Below, one piece after another: positions 18,509-27,444 of a stretch of DNA of 64,000 bases. Position 1 is the first letter of the stretch, and every line of letters begins with the position of its first letter. The stretch is from NCBI RefSeq assembly GCF_016461715.1, contig NZ_JAEMUI010000023.1:21418-85417 (forward strand). Reading direction: 5' to 3'. The position numbers and the translations under genes were made by a program. The notes beneath the pieces are model-generated. The model had not been told where the DNA came from and did no database searches. It saw only the letters and a program-made list of their open reading frames with translations. This stretch comes from Marinomonas spartinae. Its GTDB lineage: Bacteria; Pseudomonadota; Gammaproteobacteria; Pseudomonadales; Marinomonadaceae.

Positions 18509-19831
18509 TTATCGGTTTTCAGCCATAAAGGCTTCTATTTCCGCAATCTCTTTTGGCAGGCCATGGGTGAGTACATAAGGCCCTTCTTTGCGGATCAAAA
18601 TATCGTCTTCAATGCGAATACCGATACCACGCCACTTTTCATCTACGGATGCATTATCAGGTGAAACATAAAGACCAGGCTCTATGGTCAGGGTCATGCC
18701 TTCTTCCAATAAGCGGGATTCACCATTGATTTTATAGGCGCCACAATCGTGCACATCCAAGCCTAACCAATGTCCCGTATTGTGCATATAGAAATCACGG
18801 TAGGCTTTGCTTTCGATCAGGGAATCTACTTCCCCTTTTAGCAATCCATGTTCGACCAAGCCCTGCGTCAACACTTTTACCGCCGCATTGTGATACGCCT
18901 CATAAGGTGTCCCCACATTAAGCTCTTTCATACCAGCATGATACGCATCTAGTACTACCTGATATAAGATGGCTTGGGGTTCGGTGAATTTCCCACTGGC
19001 CGGAAACGTACGGGTAATATCCCCAGCGTAGCCGCCATACTCCGCTCCCGCATCAATCAAGACGAGATCATCTTGTTTAATGGTTTGGTCATTTTGGATG
19101 TAATGCAATACACAAGCATTACTGCCAGAAGCAACAATATTGTTGTACGCAGGTTGACGCGCGCCAGACTTCATAAAGACATAATTTAATTCTGCTTCTA
19201 ACTCGTACTCTTTCATACCTGGACGAACGGTTCTCATGGCTTGCTTATGCGCTTCCACACTGATTTGAGCCGCTTTTTCCAATAAGACAATTTCTTGTTC
19301 GTCTTTGTGCAAGCGCATATCAGCAATATAGGGAGTCAAATCAATCAAACCAGTCGGCGCGATCGCCCCCGCACGTGCACGGGCAGCCAATTGATCGCGC
19401 CAGCCCATCAACTGTTGACGAAGATGATCATCACCAAACAAAAACGCGACATGGTCCGCACCGTCTAAAAATGCCAATGCAGTCTTATCCAGTTCATCAG
19501 TGGTAGTGGCGTCATTCACACCAAATTCCTTAATCGCGCCCTCTACACCATAACGAAAGCCATCCCATTGCTCTCTTTCCGGGTCTTTAGGTAACGTCAC
19601 CAGAAGCGTATCACCATTGCCCTTGATCAAGGCATAAGCACTGGGCTCAGGAAATCCTGTTAAATAAAAGAAACTACTGTGAGGGCGAAACTCGTATTCA
19701 CAGTCATTATTACGAGTAGCAAGCTCACCCGTGCGAATAATGGCAACCGCATTGTTTGGCAGTGACTCAATCAAACGCTGACGACGAGCTTGGTATGTTT
19801 GCTTATCTATTATCAGACTTTCAGTATTCAT
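18509..19831 (-). CDS. pepP: Xaa-Pro aminopeptidase PepP
   Basis: Cytoplasmic metallopeptidase that removes N-terminal residues preceding proline. It is 440 residues, equal to E. coli PepP (441). The N-terminal creatinase-like domain contains FFYLTGFPEPSAYALI. The catalytic pita-bread domain carries the metal ligands in LVLIDAGAEYGGYAGDITRTF, HNTGHWLGLDVHDCG, MTLTIEPGLYV and GIGIRIEDDILI. It lies between ygfB and the Ubi hydroxylase gene, the conserved gammaproteobacterial order, with gaps of 59 and 92 bp. Confidence 0.97.
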   Translation of the reverse strand: MNTESLIIDKQTYQARRQRLIESLPNNAVAIIRTGELATRNNDCEYEFRPHSSFFYLTGFPEPSAYALIKGNGDTLLVTLPKDPEREQWDGFRYGVEGAIKEFGVNDATTTDELDKTALAFLDGADHVAFLFGDDHLRQQLMGWRDQLAARARAGAIAPTGLIDLTPYIADMRLHKDEQEIVLLEKAAQISVEAHKQAMRTVRPGMKEYELEAELNYVFMKSGARQPAYNNIVASGSNACVLHYIQNDQTIKQDDLVLIDAGAEYGGYAGDITRTFPASGKFTEPQAILYQVVLDAYHAGMKELNVGTPYEAYHNAAVKVLTQGLVEHGLLKGEVDSLIESKAYRDFYMHNTGHWLGLDVHDCGAYKINGESRLLEEGMTLTIEPGLYVSPDNASVDEKWRGIGIRIEDDILIRKEGPYVLTHGLPKEIAEIEAFMAENR

Positions 19832-19890
19832 CCTACTCTCTCTTATATTGATTGGCTGTCCATCACGTCAGCCAGCACGGGAATATGTGA

Positions 19891-20481
19891 TTAGTGTATT
19901 GAGGATTGTTTAGTATGATCTACATTCGGATTCACTTCATGGTGCTCAGAATACAGCATCATGGCCGACAAACGGGCGTATTCAACCAACTCGGTCAAAT
20001 CCGCTTCATTGTCATTATTCTCTTCTAAGGCTTCCATCTGCGCTTTCATGCCAGAAATATTGGCTAAGTCGCGCAATATTTGCTTTGTCTCTTCGGATAA
20101 ATCTTTCTTTTGACCCGACAAGCCATAGCCTGCTAGGAAACCATGTGCCCATTGGGATAATGTTGTTCCACGCTCGCTTAGGGGAGAATCATCGTCACTG
20201 ATACAAGGTACGAGGGCGTATTCGCCGTTTTGAAACAAGGTCAACGTCGCCGTATAAAGTTCTACAATTGCGGAACGGCTCGCCTCTTCTTTCCAGCCTT
20301 CGATATCACAAAACTCTACTACCATGGTGAGCCAATCCTCTAATGGCAAGGCAACACCAGATGCCAGATAGCCACATAATTGACCATGTAATTCAGCAGG
20401 TGAAGCGGCAATGGATTCGGTGACAAACACGTCAGCAATGAGGTCAAAATCTAACGCGTCTTTTAACATTTCTGTGGACAT
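19891..20481 (-). CDS. ygfB: UPF0149 family protein YgfB
   Basis: Conserved protein of 196 residues of the YgfB/YecA (UPF0149) family. Typical segments are PAELHGQLCGYLASG, WAHGFLAGYGL and DLTELVEYARLSAMMLYSE. In Pseudomonas aeruginosa YgfB has been linked to regulation of beta-lactam resistance; I infer nothing further here. It heads the ygfB-pepP-ubi cluster. In E. coli zapA and the 6S RNA gene lie divergently upstream of ygfB; here the upstream 330 bp instead hold a 139-bp repeat element and then folD. Confidence 0.9.
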   Translation of the reverse strand: MSTEMLKDALDFDLIADVFVTESIAASPAELHGQLCGYLASGVALPLEDWLTMVVEFCDIEGWKEEASRSAIVELYTATLTLFQNGEYALVPCISDDDSPLSERGTTLSQWAHGFLAGYGLSGQKKDLSEETKQILRDLANISGMKAQMEALEENNDNEADLTELVEYARLSAMMLYSEHHEVNPNVDHTKQSSIH

Positions 20482-20642
20482 GGAATGTCTACCTATTTGT
20501 GTTCACTTTAAGAAAAGCCCATATTACTCTTGAAACATATCGCTTGTGAAACGTAGCGCTTTTGAAATCAGAGCAAAGTCTGTAAAGCAAGAAGCCGTAC
20601 CCGACTTAGGCACGGCTCACTATTTTATACTATCCATTTAGA

Positions 20643-20791
20643 TAATAGAGGCTGTTGCAAAACTACTGTGCTTGATAATTCAGTATTAAAAATCGCCTCA
20701 AAATGCTCATTTATAGGTATAAACTCTGCTTTTTCAGCGATTTTTGCCTTGCCTTATCTTCGCTCGCTACCTTTTGCGACACCCTCTAATA
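20643..20791. repeat. MITE-like structured repeat element, copy A, with target-site duplication
   Basis: A 139-bp element (20648-20786) between ygfB and folD. Its ends are imperfect 16-bp inverted repeats, GAGGCTGTTGCAAAAC and the complement of CTTTTGCGACACCCTC, with 13 of 16 matching. It is bordered by a perfect 5-bp direct repeat TAATA (20643-20647 and 20787-20791). Inside are further paired arms: GATAA/TTATC (20674-20678 with 20754-20758) and AAAAATCGC/GCGATTTTT (20688-20696 with 20737-20745). It carries no open frame. A second copy of identical length is at 53753-53891, so this looks like a non-autonomous mobile element. Confidence 0.85.
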
Positions 20792-20812
20792 TGGGGAAGT
20801 ATTATGAGTGTT

Positions 20813-21655
20813 TCAAGCCAGCTGCTTAAGGCCTGACTCGAGTGTTTGCAAAATCAAGGTGTTGATGGTCATCGGGCCCACGCCACCAGGAACAGGCGTA
20901 TAAGCGGCCACACGGTCAACCAATGGCGCCAGTTCAATGTCTCCTACACCACCAGGATGGTAACCCGCATCCACAACGATAGCGCCATCTTTGATCCATT
21001 CGGCTTTAATAAACTCCGGCTTACCTACCGCTCCAACGATCACATCCGCTTGTTTAATAAAGTCGGGGAGATTTTGCGTACGAGAATGGCAAATGGTAAC
21101 TGTCGCATTGGCATTTAGCATCATCATCGCCATTGGCTTACCCAAAATGGGACTACGACCCACAACTACAACGTGCTTACCTTCCAAGTTTATATCGTAA
21201 GCTTCCAGCAAACGCATAATTCCAGCAGGCGTCGCGGCACCATATGCGGGTTCTTGCATGGCCATACGACCAAAACCAAGACAAGTCACACCATCGACAT
21301 CTTTATGAGCGGCAATCGCATCAAAACATAAGCGTTCATTAATTTGTTCTGGCACAGGATGTTGAAGCAAAATACCGTGCACATCCGAGTTGTTATTCAG
21401 TTCTTGAATTTTGGCAAGCAGTTGCTCAGTGGTGGTGGTCTCGGGTAATTCAATCGCCATCGAGTCCATACCAACACGACGGCAAGCATTGCCTTTCATT
21501 TTTACATAGGTCGCCGAAGCTGGATCCGCTCCAACAAGAATGGTTGCCAAAATAGGGGTGCCGCCAGTGCGCTCTTTCAGCTGTGCAACTTGAGCTTGCA
21601 GACGGGTTTCGGTTTCTTTGGCGCAAAGCTTGCCGTCAAGAACCTGTGCAGTCAT
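20813..21655 (-). CDS. folD: Methylenetetrahydrofolate dehydrogenase/cyclohydrolase FolD
   Basis: Bifunctional enzyme interconverting 5,10-methylene-, methenyl- and 10-formyl-tetrahydrofolate using NADP. It is 280 residues. Signatures: [24 protein letters not shown] with the catalytic lysine in [31 protein letters not shown], the nucleotide-binding [19 protein letters not shown], and the C-terminal [15 protein letters not shown]. Together with folA and thyA it completes the one-carbon cycle in this window. It is transcribed alone on the minus strand, with recJ 117 bp upstream. Confidence 0.97.
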   Translation of the reverse strand: MTAQVLDGKLCAKETETRLQAQVAQLKERTGGTPILATILVGADPASATYVKMKGNACRRVGMDSMAIELPETTTTEQLLAKIQELNNNSDVHGILLQHPVPEQINERLCFDAIAAHKDVDGVTCLGFGRMAMQEPAYGAATPAGIMRLLEAYDINLEGKHVVVVGRSPILGKPMAMMMLNANATVTICHSRTQNLPDFIKQADVIVGAVGKPEFIKAEWIKDGAIVVDAGYHPGGVGDIELAPLVDRVAAYTPVPGGVGPMTINTLILQTLESGLKQLA

Positions 21656-21772
21656 GGATGAACTCCTGCAAAATTAATAAGTGGTGGATTGAGGGAGAGG
21701 CATTATACCTCAACTTTTTGCTGGATAGGCAGCTTGGCGTTTTTTTCTTCTCTGACAAAACCTGAAACGACA

Positions 21773-23497
21773 TTAAGCTGGTTCAATATGATCGACCAAT
21801 AGCTGTAAATTGCGCTGGCCCCGAAACTCATTGATATCCAGTTTATAGACCAAGTGCGCTTGCTTGCACTGCTCATTGGGCCACTGTTCCAAGTCCACAA
21901 AAAAGCGAATCGCATCCAGTAGTAAGCCACTATTGGGTTCTCGCACCATCAACTTCAAATGCTTTTCCCCCACAAGACGCTGCTGCAAAATATCAAAGAC
22001 CCCATCAAAACTCGGCTCTGGAAATGCTTGCCCCCAAGGCCCAGATAAACGCACTTGCTCGGCAAAACTTAAACTGAAATCTTCAGGCGCCAGAGGCCCA
22101 TCGGTCCAGGCAACGGCTTCCAGCTGTTCTGGCGTCACCCATTCACTGATAATGACATCAAATGCCAAACGAAACGCGTCATAATGGGACTCTTTGATCG
22201 ACATGCCAGCGGCCATCGCATGACCACCAAATTTACTCAGCAATTGTGGATAACGCTTTGCCAATAAATCCAACGCGTCACGAATATGCACCCCAGGTAT
22301 CGAACGAGCAGAGCCTTTAAGTTCATCCTCTGAAACTCGCGCAAAAGCAATCACCGGACGATGACACTTCTCCTTCATCCGTGAGGCTAAAATCCCGATC
22401 ACCCCTTGATGCCAATCTGGGTCATAAAAACACATACCATTAGGCATGGCTTGCGCATCCTCTTTCAGAGAGGCTAATGCCAATTCAGCTTGCTCTTTCA
22501 TGTCCGCTTCTATAGTTTTCCGCTCTCTGTTGAATTGATCTAACTGTTGAGCCAATTGGCGTGCTTGATGAGAATGCACAGCAAGCAAACACTCTATTCC
22601 CACCGACATATCGTCAAGGCGTCCAGCCGCATTGAGCCTCGGACCAACCACAAATCCCAGGTCAGACGCCTTTAATTGTGTATGGTCACGACGCCCAACC
22701 TCTAATAGAGCCAAAATGCCAGGACGAGCTTGGCCCGCTTGGATACGTTTAATACCTTGCTGCACCAAAATGCGGTTATTACTGTCCAAGGGCACCACAT
22801 CCGCAACCGTCCCTAACGCCACCAAATCCAAATACTCCGCCAAATTCGGCATGGCAATATGCTGTTCTTCAAACCAATGGCGACGTTTGAGTTCGGCACG
22901 CAGCGCACTCATGACATAAAAAATTACCCCAACACCCGCCAGATTTTTGCTTTCAAAGCCACATTGTGGATGGTTGGGATTGACTATCGCATCAGCTTGC
23001 GGCAGCGCCGCACCCGGTAAATGGTGATCCGTTACCACCACCTTCATACCATAGGACTTTGCAACGAATACCCCATCGATACTGGCAATACCGTTATCCA
23101 CCGTGATCAGGACAGCAGGCTGTTTGTCTTTTGCCACTTCAACAATTTCGGGCGTGAGACCATAACCAAACTCAAAACGGTTAGGAACCAAATATTCCGG
23201 CGCAATGGCTCCCATTGCCTCTAAAGCCAATATGCCTAAGCTGGTACTGGTGGCCCCATCCGCATCAAAATCCCCGACAATAAGAATTTTCTGGCCCGTG
23301 ACAATGGCATCCGCCAAAATGTTCGCGGCATCGGTTAAGCCAAAAAGAGGCTCCGGGCGCATTAAGCGCGGCAGCCGATAATCCAACTCATCAACAGAGC
23401 TGACTTCCCGAGACATCAATACTCGCTGCAAGGTCGGAGACATGGTGCTGGGAAAATGATTTTTTTTCGTTAATAAAGGGCGACGTTCAATGCGCAT
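21773..23497 (-). CDS. recJ: Single-stranded-DNA-specific exonuclease RecJ
   Basis: 5'-3' single-strand exonuclease acting in recombination and mismatch repair. It is 574 residues (E. coli 577). DHH-superfamily motifs appear in order: ILIVGDFDADGATSTS, AVLITVDNGIAS, VVVTDHHLPGA, AIVNPNHPQC and LVALGTVADVVPL. The DHHA1 RNA/DNA-binding motif SKFGGHAMAAGMSI lies near residue 440, and an OB-like C-terminal domain follows. No SOS box was found immediately upstream. It starts at ATG 23497 and faces away from the sugar transporter gene. Confidence 0.97.
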   Translation of the reverse strand: MRIERRPLLTKKNHFPSTMSPTLQRVLMSREVSSVDELDYRLPRLMRPEPLFGLTDAANILADAIVTGQKILIVGDFDADGATSTSLGILALEAMGAIAPEYLVPNRFEFGYGLTPEIVEVAKDKQPAVLITVDNGIASIDGVFVAKSYGMKVVVTDHHLPGAALPQADAIVNPNHPQCGFESKNLAGVGVIFYVMSALRAELKRRHWFEEQHIAMPNLAEYLDLVALGTVADVVPLDSNNRILVQQGIKRIQAGQARPGILALLEVGRRDHTQLKASDLGFVVGPRLNAAGRLDDMSVGIECLLAVHSHQARQLAQQLDQFNRERKTIEADMKEQAELALASLKEDAQAMPNGMCFYDPDWHQGVIGILASRMKEKCHRPVIAFARVSEDELKGSARSIPGVHIRDALDLLAKRYPQLLSKFGGHAMAAGMSIKESHYDAFRLAFDVIISEWVTPEQLEAVAWTDGPLAPEDFSLSFAEQVRLSGPWGQAFPEPSFDGVFDILQQRLVGEKHLKLMVREPNSGLLLDAIRFFVDLEQWPNEQCKQAHLVYKLDINEFRGQRNLQLLVDHIEPA

Positions 23498-23887
23498 AAA
23501 ACTCTAGACAGTCCACAGATGAAAATTCATTCAGCGCTAGATAGTAACACAAAGCGTTAACCTAAGGCTGACAGAGTCATGACCTATTCATCAACATAGC
23601 ACAATTGATTAACGTCTTTTTTACCTAAATCCGCGTCCATTTCCATTGCAATAGCGTAAAACTTCGCAAGACTTTCTTACACTAATGAAATAAAAAAGGA
23701 AGGATATAGGTTTATCTAATAATCCAAGCCTCTTTTACACACATTGTCGATATTCCAATGCTACGATTAGCCGCTTTTTTGATTTGGGCAAGAACCTGTG
23801 TTCAATCCCCCTATGCCCAAAGATAAAGTGTTTAAAAATCTAAAGATAAAAATTGAGCTTTCTCTTTAACACTTATCGGAAAAAATT
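23498..23887. other. Divergent intergenic region, recJ / sugar transporter
   Basis: 390 AT-rich bases between two divergent genes, so it holds both promoters. The only structure I noticed is a separated inverted pair TTGGGCA/TGCCCAA (23784-23790 with 23814-23820, 23-bp spacer), about 65 bp before the transporter start. It could be a sugar-regulator operator, but the arms are short. No ORF or RNA was recognised. Confidence 0.35.
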
Positions 23888-25120
23888 ATGACAACTTATA
23901 CCCAAGATGCGGCAAAAGGCCAGCCAAATTACCGATTTGCGCTTACTGCCTTAACATCATTATTTTTCATGTGGGGTTTTATCACCTCGCTCAACGATAT
24001 ATTGATTCCCCATTTAAAAGGAGTCTTTGATCTCTCCTATACCCAAGCAATGCTGATCCAATTTTGCTTCTTTGGGGCGTACTTCATTATCTCCGTTCCA
24101 GCCGGTAACCTAGTCAAAAAAGTAGGTTTTCAACGGGGTATTGGCATTGGTTTGATGATTGCTGCCGCTGGCTGCTTATTGTTTGTTGCTGCTGCCAAAG
24201 CACAACTTTATATTGTCTTTTTAGGGGCGCTGTTCGTACTAGCGGCAGGCATTACCATTCTTCAGGTTGCAGCGAACCCACTTGTTACCGTAATGGGCCC
24301 ATCAGAAACCGCCTCTAGCCGTTTAACACTTTCTCAAGCCTTTAACTCGTTAGGCACTACTGTCGCCCCATTAGTGGGTGGTGCTTTATTATTTACCGTG
24401 GTCGGTCAATACGCCAGTAAAGCACAAGAAGCGGAAAGTGTTATCGTTCCATACATCGGCTTAGCCGTTATTCTATTAGCACTGGCCTTTATCTTTACTC
24501 GTATCCATCTGCCTAAACCTGAAGAAGAACAGGTAGACGACACTGCGGCGCCCTCTATCAGTATTTTAAAACATCGTCATTTGGTGTTAGGCGCTGTTGG
24601 CATATTTATGTATGTTGGCGCGGAAGTGTCCATTGGTAGCTTATTGGTTAACTTCTTTGGTTTAAAAAATATCGCCAACTTGCCTGAAGCCACAGCAGCC
24701 CATTACGTAGCTTACTACTGGGGTGGTGCAATGGTTGGTCGCTTTATTGGCGCCGTATTAATGCAACGTTTGTCTGCTGGCAAACTGCTTGCGATCAATG
24801 CCTGTGTCGCGATTTTGCTCTTGATCAGCACCATTATGAATGACGGTCACGTGGCTATGTGGTCTGTGTTAGTGATTGGTTTATTTAACTCAATCATGTT
24901 CCCAACCATCTTCAGTTTGGCCTTAAAAGACTTAGGCCCTCAAACAAGCCAAGGCTCGGGTTTACTTTGTCTTGCCATCGTGGGTGGTGCCATTTTGCCT
25001 GTGATTCAAGGTTCGCTTGCTGATCACATTGGTCTACAAGCCTCTTTCATCATGCCAGTGGTTTGTTACTTGTACATTGCCTACTATGGTTTGATTGGCT
25101 CAAAGCCAGTTAAGAACTAA
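23888..25120 (+). CDS. Sugar MFS transporter (FucP/GluP type)
   Basis: Twelve-segment inner-membrane sugar:proton symporter of 410 residues. Family marks are [20 protein letters not shown] (the FucP/GluP N-terminal signature with the N-D pair), [52 protein letters not shown] and, in the second half, [18 protein letters not shown]. The sugar could be glucose, galactose, fucose or N-acetylglucosamine; no catabolic gene is adjacent to decide. It is a single-gene transcript with its own terminator. Confidence 0.9.
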   Translation: MTTYTQDAAKGQPNYRFALTALTSLFFMWGFITSLNDILIPHLKGVFDLSYTQAMLIQFCFFGAYFIISVPAGNLVKKVGFQRGIGIGLMIAAAGCLLFVAAAKAQLYIVFLGALFVLAAGITILQVAANPLVTVMGPSETASSRLTLSQAFNSLGTTVAPLVGGALLFTVVGQYASKAQEAESVIVPYIGLAVILLALAFIFTRIHLPKPEEEQVDDTAAPSISILKHRHLVLGAVGIFMYVGAEVSIGSLLVNFFGLKNIANLPEATAAHYVAYYWGGAMVGRFIGAVLMQRLSAGKLLAINACVAILLLISTIMNDGHVAMWSVLVIGLFNSIMFPTIFSLALKDLGPQTSQGSGLLCLAIVGGAILPVIQGSLADHIGLQASFIMPVVCYLYIAYYGLIGSKPVKN

Positions 25121-25142
25121 GCCTGTAGTAAGCCACTTCAAT

Positions 25143-25182
25143 AAAAAATCCCCCAACACCAAAAGTGACGGGGGATTTTTTT
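25143..25182. terminator. Bidirectional terminator between transporter gene and rsmE
   Basis: A 12-bp stem AAAAAATCCCCC/GGGGGATTTTTT (25143-25154 with 25170-25181), A/T-flanked, between convergent genes. Confidence 0.88.
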
Positions 25183-25235
25183 ATAAGCAAGACAGTTAAA
25201 ACCTTACCAATTTACTAACAAGCGTCATCGTCCTA

Positions 25236-25985
25236 TTAAGACAACCCTGCGGGATATAAACGTGACAGCAAGACAGGAACCACGGTTTCGACACGTAAAA
25301 TCCGTTCTCCAATATGCACTGACTCCATTCCCGCTGCTAGCCATTTAGCTACCTCAAACTCGTTCCACCCGCCTTCTGGGCCAAGGGCTAATACACTCGG
25401 CTCATGAAGATTCACAGGACAAGCTTGAGCTTGATAAGGATGCGCTAACAACCCCCTCTTTCCTTCCAGAATCTTAGGCAATTGATCTTCAACAAAAGGA
25501 CGGAAACGAGGCACCAACTGACACTTAGGCATCATGGTATCCTTTGCTTGCTCCAACCCTTCTAAGAGTACCGGGTCAATCACATCAGGCTGCACAACAG
25601 GGCTTTGCCAATAACTCTTTTCCACTTTCGCCGAGTGAATTAGGTAGATTTCTTTCACGCCCATCGCACTCATGTTTTGCAATGTCCGCTTTAACATATT
25701 CGGGCGAGGCAACGCCATCACAACCACTATAGGCAAGGGCGCTGGCGGCTCCAAGGTAAGCGAGAGAGAATGTATGGTCCCTGTACCATTAACACGATCG
25801 CCCTTTGGCTCTTTATCTGGCGCTTGATATACCCCTTCACCAATCTTGCCATTCAACACCCCCACACGGAGCATATCCCCCGACGAAGCTTTGATGACGC
25901 GACTAATGTGCAGCTGTTGGCGATCGGATAGCGCATACACGCCCTCCCCCAGAGATTGCTTAGGGTCTAAAACAATGAGGTTCAT
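25236..25985 (-). CDS. rsmE: 16S rRNA (uracil(1498)-N3)-methyltransferase RsmE
   Basis: SPOUT-class methyltransferase for U1498 of 16S rRNA. It is 249 residues with the family knot motifs LALGPEGGWNEFEV and IGERILRVETVVPVLLSRL. The N-terminal part contains DRQQLHISRVIKASSGDMLRVG, given here in part as QLHISRVIKASSGD. It lies downstream of thrC on the minus strand but is separated from it by a terminator, so it probably has its own promoter between 25986 and 26010 or depends on read-through. Confidence 0.95.
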   Translation of the reverse strand: MNLIVLDPKQSLGEGVYALSDRQQLHISRVIKASSGDMLRVGVLNGKIGEGVYQAPDKEPKGDRVNGTGTIHSLSLTLEPPAPLPIVVVMALPRPNMLKRTLQNMSAMGVKEIYLIHSAKVEKSYWQSPVVQPDVIDPVLLEGLEQAKDTMMPKCQLVPRFRPFVEDQLPKILEGKRGLLAHPYQAQACPVNLHEPSVLALGPEGGWNEFEVAKWLAAGMESVHIGERILRVETVVPVLLSRLYPAGLS

Positions 25986-26005
25986 AGGTTGATTTACTTA
26001 TTGGA

Positions 26006-26038
26006 AATGAAAAGAGCCCGCGTCAACCAACGGGCTCT
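26006..26038 (-). terminator. Rho-independent terminator after thrC
   Basis: An 8-bp stem AGAGCCCG/CGGGCTCT (26013-26020 with 26031-26038) is followed by a T-rich tail on the minus strand. It ends the hom-thrC transcript. Confidence 0.75.
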
Positions 26039-26045
26039 CTAACGG

Positions 26046-27431
26046 TTAGATATTGTTAGAAACAAACGCTTGAACATCACTCAAGCTATTGTCGAGCACC
26101 GTATAAGACTCTTCACGCTCGAACAAATCTTTCATGTGCTCAGGCAACACAGGCGTTTGACAACCCGCTTTCTCTACCGCTTCTGGAAACTTCACAGGGT
26201 GAGCCGTTGCTAAGGTAATCATTGGGACCGATGCATCTTTGCGACACTGACGGGCTGCTTCAAGGCCAATCGCCGTATGAGGGTCAAGCAGATACTGTGT
26301 ATCAGCAAAGACTTTCGCGATCACGTCACAAGTCTTCTCATCATCGACTTTGTAACTATCAAAGTGCTCTTTCACATAAGACCAAGCTTGATCATTCAGC
26401 GATACATCGCCTTTATTAAAGCGCGACATTAAATCATCAATCGCAGCACCATCACGGCCATGGGCATCAAATAACAAGCGCTCAAAATTACTGGACACCA
26501 TAATGTCCATACTAGGCGATAGGGTCACGTTCAGTGACTGACGACTCATATCGTTTTGCGCAATAACACGATGAAGAATATCGTTTTGGTTTGTCGCAAC
26601 CACCAATTGATCAATCGGCAAGCCCATTTTCTTCGCCAAATAGCCCGCAAAAATATCCCCGAAATTTCCGGTTGGTACAGAGAAAGACACTTTGCGATGT
26701 GGGGCTCCAACGGACAAAGCGGACGAAAAGTAGTAAACGATCTGCGCCATAATGCGCGCCCAGTTGATCGAGTTAACCGCCCCTAATTTAGCGCCATTTA
26801 AGAAGGACTGATCCGCAAAGCTGGCCTTCACCATACCTTGGCAGTCGTCAAAATTGCCTTTTACCGCGATATTGAAAACATTATCGTCAATGACTGTGGT
26901 CATCTGGCGACGTTGCACTTCTGATACACGTTGATATGGATGCAAAATAAAAATATTTAAGTGATCAGAATGACGACAACCTTCAATGGCAGCAGACCCA
27001 GTATCACCCGAGGTTGCGCCCATAATGACTAATTTTTCATTACGTTCAGATAAAACGTAATCCATCAAACGACCAAGTAATTGCAGTGCAAAATCTTTAA
27101 AAGCGAGGGTTGGGCCACGGAATAACTCGAGAACCCATTCGTTGTTGTCCGTTTGCACCATAGGAGCGATGGCATGATGGTTAAAGTTCTCATAAGCATC
27201 GTGAATCATGGACTTAAACGCATCCGCTGGGATATCGCCCTCCACAAACGGCCACATAACGTTAAACGCTAGTTCTTGGTAACTCAGGTTCGCCCAAGAG
27301 GCAATCTCTTCCTTACTATATTGAGGCAAGGTTTCTGGTACGTATAAACCCCCATCGTTCGCCAATCCAGCCAACAGCACGTCACTAAAAGACAGGGCAG
27401 GCGCTTTACCACGAGTAGAAATGTATTTCAT
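26046..27431 (-). CDS. thrC: Threonine synthase ThrC
   Basis: PLP enzyme converting O-phosphohomoserine to threonine. It is 461 residues. It starts MKYISTRGKAPALSFSDVLL, has the PLP lysine in RGPTLAFKDFALQLLGRLM (seen as FKDFALQL), VIMGATSGDTGSAAIEG for phosphate binding, and FSVPTGNFGDIFAGYLAKKM. The open frame reaches 31 codons upstream into hom, but ATG 27431 matches the family start and sits 14 bp after the hom stop. It is translated from the hom-thrC transcript. Confidence 0.96.
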   Translation of the reverse strand: MKYISTRGKAPALSFSDVLLAGLANDGGLYVPETLPQYSKEEIASWANLSYQELAFNVMWPFVEGDIPADAFKSMIHDAYENFNHHAIAPMVQTDNNEWVLELFRGPTLAFKDFALQLLGRLMDYVLSERNEKLVIMGATSGDTGSAAIEGCRHSDHLNIFILHPYQRVSEVQRRQMTTVIDDNVFNIAVKGNFDDCQGMVKASFADQSFLNGAKLGAVNSINWARIMAQIVYYFSSALSVGAPHRKVSFSVPTGNFGDIFAGYLAKKMGLPIDQLVVATNQNDILHRVIAQNDMSRQSLNVTLSPSMDIMVSSNFERLLFDAHGRDGAAIDDLMSRFNKGDVSLNDQAWSYVKEHFDSYKVDDEKTCDVIAKVFADTQYLLDPHTAIGLEAARQCRKDASVPMITLATAHPVKFPEAVEKAGCQTPVLPEHMKDLFEREESYTVLDNSLSDVQAFVSNNI

Positions 27432-27444
27432 ATCTTGTTCTCTC

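Noticed and set aside
20648..20786. Calling the repeat element a Rho-independent terminator or a complete insertion sequence
   Set aside because: The outer arms, target duplications and second copy go beyond a terminator, and there is no transposase frame for a complete insertion sequence.
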